A stretch of 64,000 nucleotides of DNA from Haemonchus contortus (taxonomy: Eukaryota > Nematoda > Chromadorea > Rhabditida > Trichostrongylidae), in assembly GCA_000469685.2 (NCBI GenBank), contig LS997563.1:19523757-19587756 (forward strand), written 5' to 3'. The number at the start of each line of letters is the position of its first letter. Positions within the stretch are counted from its first letter, which is position 1. The notes beneath the pieces were generated by a model. That model saw nothing but the letters and a program-made list of their open reading frames with translations, was not told the origin of the DNA and ran no database searches. Shown piece after piece: positions 34,701-46,300 of this stretch. The position numbers and the translations under genes were made by a program.

Positions 34701-37700
34701 CGCCTAGAAGTCCGGAGATCTAGAGGCGATGAAATCGTCGAATGCCGCGGCAGCACCATGTTGAGCACCGCGGCATTTCTCCTTGAGAAAGCTGTCGAGA
34801 TGTTCAAATAAATGGTATTCTGTGGGGGCAAGGTCTGGGGAATATGGTGGATGCGGGAGAGTTTCATAGCCTGGCCCCATCAATTTTCTCAGGGTAAGTT
34901 GTGCGACGTGGGGCCGAGCGTTGTCGTGGAGTAGAATTGGCCCCTTCCTATTCACCAGCGCCGGGCTCATGAGCTGGAGTTTTCGATGCATTTCGTCAAT
35001 TTCTTGGCAGTGCTTCTCGGCTGTTACGGTTTCATCCGGACTCATGAAGCTGAGGTGGGTCAGCTGGACTGCAGACCACCAATCCAGCACCATGACCTTC
35101 CTTCCATACTGCTTCGGCTTGGAAAAATGTCTTGGAGCTTGATCCTTGTCCATCCACTGGCCTGATCGTCGCCGGTTGTCGTACAGAATCCTCTTCTCAT
35201 CACACGTCACAATACGGTCAAGAATTTGATCGTTCCTATTGCGCAGAAGCAAGGCGGAGGCGAGCTCGTAGCGGCGGTCTTTCTTGTGCTGAGTCAACTC
35301 ATGCGGCACCCACTTATCAAGCTTCTGCGACTTCCCGATCTCCTGCATGTGGGTGCCAACCATCCTGCTAGGAACACTCAATCTCGAGCCGATATCCTTC
35401 AGCGTTGTACGTGGATTCTCTTCCACTAACGCTCTAAATTGTTCGTTGTCAACGGCCGATGGCCGCCCACTGCGCTCATCATCTTCCAGGCTCTAATCGC
35501 CGGTACGGAATTTTTTAAACCACCACTGTGCTGTGCGTTGATTCTTCGTACCTAGATCCAAGTCATCGTTGATATCCCGATCCGTCTCCGTCGCACTCGT
35601 GCCCAATTTGAATTGGAAAAGAAAAGTCGTGCGGATCTGGTCTTGGTCCATGCTGATTTCGACCTTCTAAAAAACCCCAGGAATCACTCCAGGGCAAAAT
35701 CAATCATATATCTGGATAGAGCAAGAAATGCGCTATAGGATGGTATAAAACTTGCAAAAACTCTGATAGCAAATAACACCGCGGCGAACATTTGAAAGTT
35801 GGGCGTCAAAAAACGCAAGATCTTTCTTCACGACCTAATAATTGTGTTGTGGGCTAGTCTGCTTCCAGTTGTTCACCCCCCCCCCCCCCCCCCCCCCCCT
35901 CTCCCACCATTCCCCCTACCCTGCAAGTTTGCAATTTGTATCGATCTACCTTTATATTATGGATAGTTGCAGCTCACGGTATGATTCATCTGTCCCCTAC
36001 TCCCTCCTTATGCTCAGAGCGTGTTGGGTGTGTGGGAATGATGAATATGTCGTATTCGCTCAAACGCCGAGGGGTAGTGACAACTTGATACTGGAGCCAC
36101 CAGCCAATTCCTCACTTTTCAGACGTTACTAATCTTGTCCTGGATTTTCAGACCCCCGTGCAAGACGTTCGAAAGGAGGAAGCGACGTGTAGTACACCTA
36201 CTGATATCGGCGTTCATTACTCAGAAAGTCACGGTACCCACCTAGGAAAATACAAGCTTTTTGCAGGAAAAGAACATAGTGTTCCCGGGAGGATGACACT
36301 CATTCTTTTACTGAACAGTTCTTAGTTAGACAGCTCAGGTTATCTGACGGCAAACCTCATGAAAAAGTCTGAAGAAATTCTGATTTACATGCCCAGCAGC
36401 TAGGACTTCGAAATGGTTTTAGATGTTCTCTGTCCAGCTTCTGGTACTATCGCTTTTGTTGCGAACGTTTTGACCCTCGCTATAGCAATCAAGTCCCAAT
36501 GCAACCTTTCCCTAATCACTCAGTAGGAGGTGATGTTTCCCAAAGCGGCTGCCATGGACCATGACAGATCGGTCTTTTTGGCATGAGTGAGTGATGCTTT
36601 GGTGCACCGCTATTTTTACGAAACGTATAACCTCGAAGAGTGTTTTTCATCTTAGCAAGGTCATCGCTAAGGACTGATGGCTATCGCTCACCGCTAGCCG
36701 AAACACCTGGACAAATGGCCACTTCTTTTATTTCCTGGGCGCGGTTTGCTCTTCACTGAAAGGGCTTGGCATTGACGAATCAAAAACTTTGGCCAAGGTT
36801 AAGTGGCCAGGCTGAAGAGGATGGTGCGAGGATTTTCTCAACGACGTCAAAGATAGGAGATAAAGAGTTGTAAGGCGAGAGTTCTTCATTGAGTGAATCT
36901 TATATAGAACACCTTTGTAGAGGTTTTGACTAGAAAAACTAGTTCGAGTTATTGGAGTCAGCTTTACAACAGTTATTCAACTCAGTACAAGAATCCCTTG
37001 AACAGTAATGATGCCAGGATATAAGACATAGGTTTCTCGAAAATCGGGACGCCTTCTACGGCGATGTACCCGGGGACCCGTCGTTCCCACCTCAGCTTGA
37101 ACGATGCAAGTAAACAAAAGCGACATCGTACTCCAGACTGTAGCTACCCTTCTGCAGAAATAGCCAGAAGACAAGTACCTCAACCTTTTTTTCTGCTTTT
37201 TTTTACCCAATTGCATCATCCCAGTCAAAAGAAGCGAATAAATATCCTCAGTATCAGAGTTTAGCTCTTCTATTACTGTAAGTTCGAGAAGTTGTAGTGA
37301 ACTTCGTTTCAGATGCGGTTTATGCCATACCTTTGACATTGCATCTGAAAGAATGAGTAAGGACCTGATGGAAAATGATGGTCACTGAAAGAGAATGATC
37401 GAAGAGAATGTGAAGGAAAGGGACAAGAACGGAACGCTGACGGAAAGTTTGTTGAATGCTTTCATGCAAACGGTGAAAGATCAAACCGATAGGCAAATTG
37501 AGAGCAATTAATACTTAAGATTCGGAGCTGATAACTTGCATTTACTAGAGCACTATTTCCTGACAGTAAGTAAACATAAACAAGGTTCAGCATTAGACAG
37601 ATGGCGATTACTTTTCGGAATGAACGAGCCACGCCAACCTCAATATGCCTTTCTTGTCATAACTTTGGCGAACCTCCTTACGTTTTTGGGTCAAGAGCGG

Positions 37701-40700
37701 TTTGCCACGAGTTGGACCAAAAACTTATCTCAACGGGTGGTTCTCGGTGTTTATTACTTTGAATGCCACGGTAAGGCACTGATTCACTGGTCAAAATGGG
37801 AATTTTTCGGGTTCCCATATATATATGTAGAATTCCAGAATCCCTATACACATTCCAGAGTACATAGTCGAGCTACTAGTAAAGCGAAGACAAGTTTAAC
37901 ACGGGTTCCGATTTCGGTATGGAAAAAAGGCACCGGTTCGAGGAGTAGCTTATTGTAAAAAATTTCATCAACATTCGGTTCTGTTTTCGACGGAAATTGT
38001 CTCCAAGACGCTCTTTCAGGAGAAGATTGGGCTCAGACAGGGCTAACCGTTGAGCAAAGGGAATACTTGAATAATCAATAATAAACAACTGCATAAATGC
38101 ATAAATAAGCAGATTAAACCAAGGAGTTATTGTATAATAAATGCAATGGTGCCTCTAAGGCTCAGCAAGAAAGCGCAATTCTACAGTCAGAGATCTGGGA
38201 GCGATGATTCCATATACCACTGGAGAAGGTAGACGGTGCTCGAATGGGGACCTGCTTACTAGAACACATTTATACGAAAACAGCAATTGTTCGACGTCGT
38301 TTAGTCTAATGCTAGGCAATCGGAATCCTTCTATGTAGTGGTAGAGGAAATTGATTGTGAATCTGGTTCCTTCGACAACCTGACGTAGGACCGCGGTGTC
38401 TAATCAGTTTTTTAATCCAAATGGGTAGAAGTTCCATGGTTGTTCGATTAGTTCGGCAGACCTGGGATCGAGTTTTCCTTGGAGGGGTTTGACGCAGGGA
38501 TCAGGAAGAAATTTCGAACAATGCTTGGCTTCTACCATGTTTTGGATTTGTCAGTCCACATATGGGTAAGAACGTACTCTACCTTCATGCGATGAAATTG
38601 TGCTTGATCGTCTTATTCTGTTTGATCCTGTCTGATGGATGCGGTCCCAATTTGGCCTCCCATTCAGAATGTAGGTGGCAATGACTTGTGGTGGGTCAGC
38701 CGATGTACAGGTCAGTACTCTTGTCCTTCCTAACCAGTCTGGCACCAATTAACCGACCCCGGAGGGATGGAAGGTTTCTTTGCCTAGGCAGATATCGATC
38801 CCGGATTCGAACCCGTGACCGTTTAGTGTGATAGTGCGCCACTTGCTACAGCACCTCTACCCCTAACCACCCTTCGGCGGGAGTGCTCATTTAATAGTCA
38901 CACGATAAGTATTAAACGAAGCCTTCTCCGTAACTTTCTGTTCCTGTCTCCCACACCTACCATCTGTCTTGACAATGCCAAAGACCAATAGTCAATCACT
39001 CCCGTTTCCCATCTTTCTGATTAGAAACAGTTGCAGTGGGCCGAAAAATAGCTGAAGTACATACCCTGAGGTCGCTGAACCTAACCGATGCATCTTCATA
39101 TTTCCCAGAAAGCATTGAAGCAGCTCATTTGCTATGGAGTGAAAGTCTCTCAAAGCGATAGCCCAATAAAGGCGGAAAAATGAGAAAAGTGGTCAAGTAT
39201 TCTAGCTATAGCTTCCTCCTATTTCTCGCTACTACCTTGAGCAAAGACGGCTGAAAAGGAGCTCTCTTAGAAGTGCGAATGATCTCGTCTAGGATGCTGA
39301 TGGAGCGAACAAAAATAGCGATGGTAGCGAAAGGAAAAAGTGTACCACGTACTGGTGGACAAGATGGGATTACTCCCACAGAGTTTCCCCAGGTACGAAA
39401 AGCCTAATCTATTTGTATAACGGAAAATGGGTTTCCAAACAGAAAAAGCTCAACACGTTGCTCTTACTAATATAGCGTGCCGGTACGTAGTCCCCTGGAA
39501 TGCTCCCTAAAAGGCCAGGCCATGAACCTTTTTTTCGGCCCCGAATTTCGAAGTTCTCGATTAGCTCGTGTTAGGTGAATGACCATTTTTAACCTTTGAC
39601 AGCGATGTTCACATGGCGACATCGTTACGTTGGAATGGCTGTACTTCTGAGGACTTAACCTCCAATTCTTAATGCGCCCCCGTAAAGAATTCAGAATCGT
39701 AACAGCGTGAAATTGCCTAACGACAAAGTCCTTTGACCTTGCCAAATGTGTGATTGAACTGGGTTTCGAAGGTTTTCGGAAGGCCTAAAAACAATCACAT
39801 GGCAGATTCAGATATAGGAATTCCAGTTTTTGATATATCACTTGTTTGGTTTGAAAAACTAGCTAACTAAGTACTCCAATTCACAAACATTTGGGCTTTG
39901 GAAAAAAACAGGCGATCAACAAAAACAAAAACAACGGATATATTAGGTTGAGTAAAAAGTTTTGATCGGTTTTTCATCTTTATTTCAAAAAGTCTTATTT
40001 TCATTAAAAGAGGATCTCAATTAGTAATATAGTCTCCAGAGTGGTCCACAACATATGTCCAGCGATCCATCAGTTTTTCGATTCCTGAAGCCCAGAACTG
40101 TGGCGGCCGCGATTCGAAAAAGCTGGAAATCTCAGTTTCGAGTTCCGAGCGATCATCAAATTTTCTGTCGCGAAGATGATGCTTTGAAGCAAGAAAAATA
40201 TGGTAATCGGACGGAGCAAGATCTCGCCAATAAGGAGTATGGGGCAGCTCTTCCTCTCCAAGTTCGGCAATTTTCTGACGAGACAATTTCTCAACATGCG
40301 GTCGAGCGTTGTCATGAAGACGACAAACATTTCTTTGCTGCGGACGCTTCCTTCAAATGACGTCGGCCACCTTTTGTAGCTGAGAAGCGTGAATCTCGGC
40401 GGTTACGGTGGTACCCTCAGGCAGTAATTCGAAATAGAGCATGACTTGAGAATCCCACCAACAACATAGCAAAACCTTCCTCTGATGTTGTCCATTTCTC
40501 GGCTGTCTTGGAGGTGGTTCCTCATTGGGCATCCATTAGCGATGTCGGTTATGGTTCACATGAAGGACCCAGCTCTCGTCTCCAGTAATGATCTCCCCGA
40601 GAAGTCTTTCCTACGTTGACGAAGAAGCAAAGAAGGTCACGCACTGACCCGTGTTGCTTTGTCCGAGTCGCTCAAACCGTGGGGCACCCATCTTGAGAGT

Positions 40701-41500
40701 ATATCTCCGTAGCCGGGGCCATGGAGACGATTGACGATAGTCTTCTGGCTACACCCTACTGCCGTCGACAAATTGCGAGTAGTAGCATTTGGCTCCTCCA
40801 TTAGAGCAGTGCGCAAAGTTCCGTCATTCAAGGCAGGAGGACGTCCAGTACGACGTTGACCTTCGAACAAAATATTGCCCGAACGAATTTGTCGATACCA
40901 ACGATGTACCGTGGGTTGAGACACGATGTCTTCTCTGAATGCACAACAGATATTTGCGACAGCCGACGATGGATTTTGGCCTTGCAGGAATTCGTAAAAG
41001 ATGATAGCTCTCAGACAGCTTCGGTTGACAGGGGTCATTATTGCGAAACATTTGTAAGGACATGCTTATATATGCCCCCACAGTGCAGGTCCGGGAACCA
41101 TCTACCATAATCTATTACGTAATCCTTCCAAGTGATCCTACGAAAGAAACAAGAGAGGGATGAAAATTCCGATCAAAACTTTTTACTCAACCTAATATGT
41201 ATCTGCTCTGAAAATCCGGTACAGATCACACAAGTAGGTCTACGAGCAGCTATAGTTTTAAAAATGGTTGATAGCCTTATTCACAAATTATTTGGTGTTT
41301 AATCTGTAAACAAACAATATTCTCCTGAAAAAAACCAATTCAATAGCTAATTAAAATCACAGTATTTTGATCTACCGTACCTTAACGACGATACGATAAG
41401 CGATGGCTCCATATTTGCCGTCGAATGATCCCGGCAGATTAGTTGGCAGCATAAGTAGCATAGGAAGTCGATGGTAACCTTCAGCAAGCACCATTGCACC
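28735..41500 (-). CDS. Alpha-arrestin (arrestin domain-containing protein), frame break
   Basis: Minus-strand exons with good splice sites encode arrestin-fold segments in order. 41500-41381 (LPMLLMLPTNLPGSFDGKYG) is the N-domain strand pair. 32230-32164 (CNVTFELDRCAFVAG) and 29876-29810 (NKATVAAITSVAFVLSDRSK) belong to the C-domain. 29418-29292 (CGSVAPANVLPLHHSIQIPY) and 29237-29038 (VSYVLLLTSLGNFTVEAPIV) complete it, followed by a tail with GPPPY. The last exon, 28878-28735, carries APPQY and ends in TGA. Alpha-arrestins use PPxY motifs to recruit Nedd4-type ubiquitin ligases to membrane cargo. In exon 29237-29038 the frame changes after APIV near 29174-29180, so this copy is a pseudogene, a variant or carries a sequence error. 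The first exon(s) and at least two internal exons (rest of the N-domain; start of the C-domain) were not found. Introns contain two mariners, a MITE and SINEs. Confidence 0.75.
29420..29750 (-). other. Unassigned exon-like frames inside the arrestin gene
   Basis: Two minus-strand frames lie between the C-domain exons: DKWEVEFKGQNNEAYEKMSE (about 29749-29690, with a following GTAAAG) and RFRIDSGEIPLKFKVYVYM further on. GEIPLKFKV resembles a C-domain strand, but neither frame joins the flanking exons in phase. They are either parts of the arrestin gene whose borders I could not fix, or chance. Confidence 0.3.
30883..31404. mobile_element. ~522-bp Tc1/mariner-type MITE, copy 1
   Basis: The left end is TA followed by CAGTAGCGCTCAAAAGTATT. 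The right end, inverted, is ATTTCACCGAAGTCTTTTGA then GCGCTACCA and TA. It aligns along its whole length with the copy at 57293-57818. The last bases (CCA instead of CTG) are mutated, so the right terminus is less exact. No coding sequence. It lies in an intron of the arrestin gene. Confidence 0.8.
32817..33010 (-). repeat. tRNA-derived SINE copy, degenerate head, minus
   Basis: The tail (GTGCGCCCCGTATTCGACTC) and body (GGTGGCCAGCCAATGTACA, TTATAATCCCAAACGGGTCT) match the family on the minus strand. Beyond about 33010 the B-box region is not recognisable. It lies inside the arrestin gene. Confidence 0.6.
33011..34557. other. Intronic stretch, nothing recognised
   Basis: Lies between the arrestin N- and C-domain exons. 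Open frames at 33156-33557 (minus) and 34159-34392 (plus) have no family features and no convincing phase match to the flanking exons. Confidence 0.4.
34558..35835 (-). mobile_element. Mariner element, cecropia/Hsmar1 type, 1,278 bp
   Basis: Termini GGTCGTGAAGAAAGTTCTTG and, inverted, GGTCGTGAAGAAAGATCTTG are flanked by TA (34556-34557 and 35836-35837). The inverted repeats run about 30 bp with one mismatch in the first 28. Length is that of an intact mariner. The hookworm element bandit (Ancylostoma caninum) is also a Hsmar1-like mariner of about this size, so this may be a relative; I could not compare sequences. Insertion is in an intron of the arrestin gene on the same strand as that gene. 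Confidence 0.92.
34704..35651 (-). pseudogene. Mariner transposase, one in-frame stop, third catalytic Asp is Glu
   Basis: A 315-codon frame starts at ATG 35651 and ends at 34704. It is intact except for TAG as codon 53 (35495-35493), inside the N-terminal DNA-binding region (FKKFRTGD-stop-SLEDDERSGRP). Catalytic landmarks follow: VTCDEKRILY (first Asp), ILLHDNARPHV (second Asp) and, 34 residues on, PPYSPDLAPTEYHLF. In this family that last position is normally Asp (DD34D). Here it is Glu, which would be expected to impair or change activity. The rest of the protein aligns in order and spacing with the Hsmar1/cecropia group, so the copy is fairly young. Confidence 0.92.
35838..38633. other. 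Intronic stretch with a 24-C tract, nothing recognised
   Basis: Contains the long C run at 35876-35899. A minus frame at 36977-37339 (120 codons, basic VHRRRRRPDF segment) lies in the arrestin intron interval, but I could not tie it to the arrestin fold or splice it in phase. Confidence 0.4.
38634..38875 (-). repeat. tRNA-derived SINE copy with intact B box, minus
   Basis: The B box is exact on the minus strand (GGTTCGAATCC, 38813-38803) and an A-box-like TAGCAAGTGGC lies at 38848-38838. The body shows CCATCCCTCCGGGGTCGGTT and GACCTGTACATCGGCTGAC. The tail has a short internal deletion before GGATGCGGTCCCAATTTG-type sequence. This copy best displays the pol III promoter. It sits in an arrestin-gene intron. 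Confidence 0.8.
38876..39942. other. Intronic stretch, nothing recognised
   Basis: No repeat with definable ends and no recognisable exon between the SINE at 38634 and the mariner at 39943. Confidence 0.45.
39943..41195 (-). mobile_element. Second mariner element, 1,253 bp, different subfamily
   Basis: Ends are TTAGGTTGAGTAAAAAGTTT and its inverse AAACTTTTTACTCAACCTAA, with TA on each side (39941-39942 and 41196-41197). The inverted repeats are perfect over about 27 bp (through GATCGG). Near-perfect ends with a decayed interior are compatible with mobilisation in trans or simply chance survival. It lies within an arrestin-gene intron, about 190 bp downstream of the N-domain exon. Confidence 0.92.
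40017..41038 (-). pseudogene. Mariner transposase remnant, frameshift and stops
   Basis: The N-terminal part (41038-40637) is open: HTH region with WYRQIRSGNILFEGQRRTGR and TIVNRLHGPGYGDILSRWVP. A frame change follows near 40600. Further on ITGDESWVLHVNHNRHR is cut by TAA, and a TGA precedes RKRPQQRNVCRLHDNARPHV. The end is open again (40286-40017) with TPYWRDLAPSDYHIF. The catalytic Asp triad keeps DD34D spacing between HDN and APSDYH. It differs from the 34704 transposase both in sequence and in terminal repeats, so the two elements arrived separately. Confidence 0.88.
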
Positions 41501-43164
41501 CTAGAACATTCTATATGATTAGTTGGAATGAACAAGGAGGATTTTAAAAGCATATTCCTCCATTTCGTAAAAATTTAGTGTGTCTGGAAATTCCCGTGAT
41601 GTTTCTAGGCCAATGCTGAACAACTCATAAGAGCTACACTATTACTGTAATCTCGTTGTACAAGAAGATCATCACCCTTTTATTGTTTATCACCAAAGAA
41701 AAGTTTTAGAGAGACTCCATTGAAGTTGGCGCTTAAATTCCAAGAAGCCTGCCCACCGAAGGGTTCTTTCCCCTCGGGCTCAGAGACAGGACATTCCTCA
41801 GCCTTTGACCTGTCACCTAAATGAACTACTTTCATGAACTCAACCGTTGTTTCCATTTAAATTTCCTTCTCTCGCTAAAAATTGTCCCCAAGTTTTTAAT
41901 CTCATGAGGATGGCACAAGATGAAGAGGGCATGAGAAGCTCTTGGGTCACTATCCCTAAAGATAATGATTATTTACAGTCATTGTCATGTACTTAGCAGT
42001 TTACGACCCCGTCAACCTGCTTACCCAATTTGGAGTAGTGTTCTGTAAGTGTTTTAAGGCTCCATAAATGGCTCCATTACTGAAAAATAGACCCAATGGA
42101 AATGTAATTGTAAAAGTCTATTGTGATCAACTGATGACTCCTCTAGGTAAGGATTCGCTGGGGATTATAGAGAGCTCAAATCTGTCTTTGCTTTTAAACT
42201 ACTGTAACCACCTTTAAATACTGTTCTGACCCTCATCCCCTCCTCCCTTCTTCTTGCTTCAGAATCTTCCTGTTCGAACTTATCCCCTTCAGCTTCAGGC
42301 TGGGATTTTTCTTATTGTGAGCACAATCTTCAAAAGACAGCATCTGATTATCGAATTACTGCGATGTGCATTCCTGAAGGTTCTCCTTTTAAGCGTTTGT
42401 GGTGCTTTCATCGAGTTTTCAGTCGCAGTACCAAAAAGGATACAATGGTACAGGGAGTAGCAGCTCCTTTTAACAATCGCAAGGTCTGCTCACGCAAGCA
42501 AACACTTTTTTAAGACAGCAGAGAAACCACGATTACCCTCCAGTTTGAGCCAGGCATGCATTTATAATATGTAGTTGACTTAATTTCAAATTCATAATTA
42601 GCAGTGAGTAAGGGCTCAGAATGGGGCTCATCCGAATGACGATCAGAGCAGATCATCTCTGGGTATTCAATAATTATATCTGTTCAAATTTTTCTATGTT
42701 GTTCTTAAGATGTGTTATCCGAATGCGTTAGGAGAACTAGTCTCCGCGGAACGGAAAAGAAAATAAACATGGGATACATTTCATAGATACCCTTTGGCAT
42801 TTTACTATACAGGTGCCTCCCTCAAATTCTTTAGGAACTCACCTTTGATGTGGGTAGAAGAAATTGTTGAATGGGAACAGGAATTCTATTAGAGATCAGC
42901 GTGTGAATGGAATCGTGACCGGAAAAAGAAGAACGACAGCGACCCTGAAAATCAGCTGCATAAGTTTTGGCTTTGTTGGATGGAATGGCTTGAAACTCTT
43001 TCAGAACTCTTCTATTGTTGACACGACTTTTCCCAAGATATTACTCTCTGAAACGCTGGCCTGGGAAGGTTTCGGCTTTGGTGACTTCTATTCCAAGGAG
43101 GGCCCTCACTTTTGATTACCATTGAAACTGTGGTTGTTTCAGAAGGGTGTGGCCCATATTTTTG
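41501..43164. other. Upstream region of the arrestin N-domain exon
   Basis: The arrestin gene must have earlier exons to the right of 41500 (start codon and first N-domain strands), but I could not identify them. The open frames here (42254-42460, 42864-43115) lie on the opposite strand and show no family features. Confidence 0.35.
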
Positions 43165-43335
43165 AGGGCTAGTCGATGCACAAGTCAAGTTTTTGCCTCC
43201 ACACAAACATACAAGCCTGGGCCAGTTTACAGACCTCGAGAGGAAGAACCTCCTCGTTGACCTAAGTGGGTATGAACCCGAGACTCGACTTGAGAGCAGT
43301 ATATGTGTGATCCGTCTTTCCACCCTGTACCACGT
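43165..43335 (-). repeat. tRNA-derived SINE copy, highly diverged, minus
   Basis: Recognised by the order of blocks on the minus strand: a B-box-like GGTTCATACCC, then ACTTAGGTCAACGAGGAGG, then TGTGGAGGCAAAAACTTG and CATCGACTAGCCCTC. Identity to the consensus is low, so it is probably one of the oldest copies. Confidence 0.45.
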
Positions 43336-46300
43336 TCCTTCAAAATGAATGGTCGGGATCCTGATGGGCTTGGCTTGAATGACGGGCTAAATTCTTCTGG
43401 CAACTCATTACGTATTTTAGAGGACCTTACAAGTTCCGCTTTCTCTCTGTGCTAACGATTTCCATCGTAATGGGAAGCCATGTATGGGAGCTAGGGTACA
43501 CTGATGGCAGCAGCCGAATAAGGTCGTACGTGTTCAAAAGAAAAAACTACAAAAAACTGTATCTCCACCTCAAAAATCACAACTGAGCTGGTAACTTCCA
43601 CAGGATCCGGAATACGTAAATGAATTTCGAATAGTTCTTTCTGAAAAGAGAGTATATCAATATAAAACTTGAACAGACAGATAACCCAGTTGTTTAATGA
43701 GTAAATATGTATAAAAACACATGCAAAAATATATAGAATGTTTTATAATATATAAATATATGGTCTATGTAAAATACATAGTCTGAAGAACCTGGGGGTA
43801 TCATTAGTACAGCACTTCACTACAGAAATACAATTTAATAAAAATGAAATATATTCTTGAAAGCTCAGTATGAGCTTTCAGGAGCCCTATTACCCTTTAC
43901 CGTGGCTATAGATTTTTTTTGTCCCCAACCAGGAGCCATGACGATGACTACATATATGAACCATCTACAAGTCAAAGGCCGCATTGTTTTTTTTCAAAGA
44001 TTGGGCATGGTTCCTTTTCCTTCGGAATCTTAAGGAGAGCAGTTCTCAATGAGATCGAGTTTCATTCTGAATTCAGTGTACTGACGGTGACGGAAACCTT
44101 CGAACTAATCCATGGCGATCAGCTCGTTTGCCGTTTTCATTTGAAAAAAAAGAGTCTTGAGGTTCGTAGTTAGCTTTTGGTACCTTGAATCTTGAGGGTT
44201 TTGCTTTTCTCTTACTTCCAATTTCTTGTGTAACTACTTTTTCTCAAGCAGATACATCCCACTTTCGCAGTTTCGAAAGTTTTCGGAAAGTCAAGCTCCA
44301 ACGGTGAGACAACTTGATGTAATTCATCAAGGTAACATTGTTCTCATCGATCAGCTACAAAAGTGCTTTCCACTTCAGCCGATTCGTACTTTGCCGAAGC
44401 GCTAATAAGTCAAATGTTAATGAACCCTCTATCACAGATGGTCAAAAGCAAAAAAGAAGTTGAACTACATTTTTACTTTTTTCAACATCCACTTTCACGA
44501 AAATCTGCCTGATCTGTTCCCCACAGCTTGTTTCCGCTTCTACTAAAAAGAAAAGAACCAGATCAAGCCAGACCCAGCCAGATTTTACAAGGGACATTAA
44601 AGGACAAATGATTCTGATGCATTTGAAGTGCCCTGTTGGTCCAGATGCTCTTGAAAAAGAGTAACCCTGCTTGACAGGAACAACAAAGAGCCACCTGGCA
44701 GCAGGTGGTGTAGGAACAGTAGTGGAGTGAGGATCGTCTGACAGTAGAATACCCATCGATGACCATTTTTTAGTGAAAAATCCATCATGAGGTTGGGAAA
44801 TGGGGTGAAAAGGAGAAAGAAGTGAGCAATTTTACCTATTTCTGAAAAACTGTCTCAAAAATCCACCCATATTGTCTATCGTGACTCATTCAGAGACAGA
44901 AATGTAGAACCTTCATTATCTTCCATCCCTTCCCTGGGAGGTTTGTTTTGGAGTAAATTACACCTACATACATAAACAATCTTCGGGCATTCACGATTCC
45001 ATCTCCCTCATAATGTTTCCATATAAAGGCTTCAACTCTTCAACTGTTAAGCCTCAGAACCGCTGAACCTTCTGAAGTGACTCACCTCAGAAGGTGGCTC
45101 TACCTTACCCATTCCTTTGCGACTGATTGAAGTAAGCTGGAAAGACTCCGACTGAGTCCTACTTAAAGTTGTATAGCCTAACAGGGTTAGGCCAAGAATA
45201 ACGATGAAATGGCGATGGGAACAACCAAAACAGTTACAGATCATTACATTCACCCATCAGGAACCAGACTGTCTAATAGATTTTCCCCGTTGAAATTCCC
45301 ATTGGCAGGTCGTTTCTAATCTTTTGCAAAAATCTTAATGGGTTATGGAATTATCTTGGCAATTCGATCAGGTTTCAACAGTACGTGACGCTTAGGTTCA
45401 AGGTCGTCCAGGTCGTAACGGCAATAAATGATAATGACTGTCTTTACAGAACGTGTACATTTTTATCGTAACCGCATTGTACATGATGTTTGTGGGCTGG
45501 CCGAATCGTAAAAGCAGACATTCCAAACTCAAACTTCAAGAAGATTCCAACCCGGGAACATCTCAAAGACGCTGACATGCCAACTGTGACGTGAAACGAG
45601 AGTAGCTCGAGACGGGTCATTTCTCTTGGGGCCGTGTTCACGGAGGTACATAAAAACTAGCTTCCCATAAAAAGTTACGGTTTTCACTCGGTACGGAGTC
45701 CATGCCAATTACTCTTCGGGCAAGCTTACTCGGCAATTGGTAACTTTGGAAGGAATGGAGAACGAAAGTAGGAGACTATACGTAAAAAAGAAAAGGATGA
45801 AATACACACCCTTTTAGAGGAGTGCTCTTAAATTTGGAATTATAAAAAAATTATAATTATATATAAATATAAAATTATAATAATTTTAGAAAATGTCCAA
45901 AATTATCATAATCAACCCAATTATCGAACAGCATTTGTGATACATTTGGCTTTCAGATTCAATTTAGGGAATCTTCAATTCCCGACTTTGGAACAAGCTC
46001 AGAAACAGTTGGCTGACTCTGCTTGTGTAAGGAACACATGCAAACACCAGCAGATTTCCTCTTACCCGTGCCACCTCATGCTCAGCGATATTACAGATTT
46101 CCTCCTTCTTGAGAACATTACTCTTTAACCTTGAGGTCGACCAGCTCTGACTTTCCCGTATGGTACAAGTAATGGTAGGTGCTCATTTTGTACATAGAAG
46201 ACTTGCGTCAACCCAAGATTCCTTCACTATCCAAACTGGAACCTGCCTAACTCCGTAATCTTTGTTAAGAAAGGTTTTCAATTCGCAGTCGATTTTCCCG

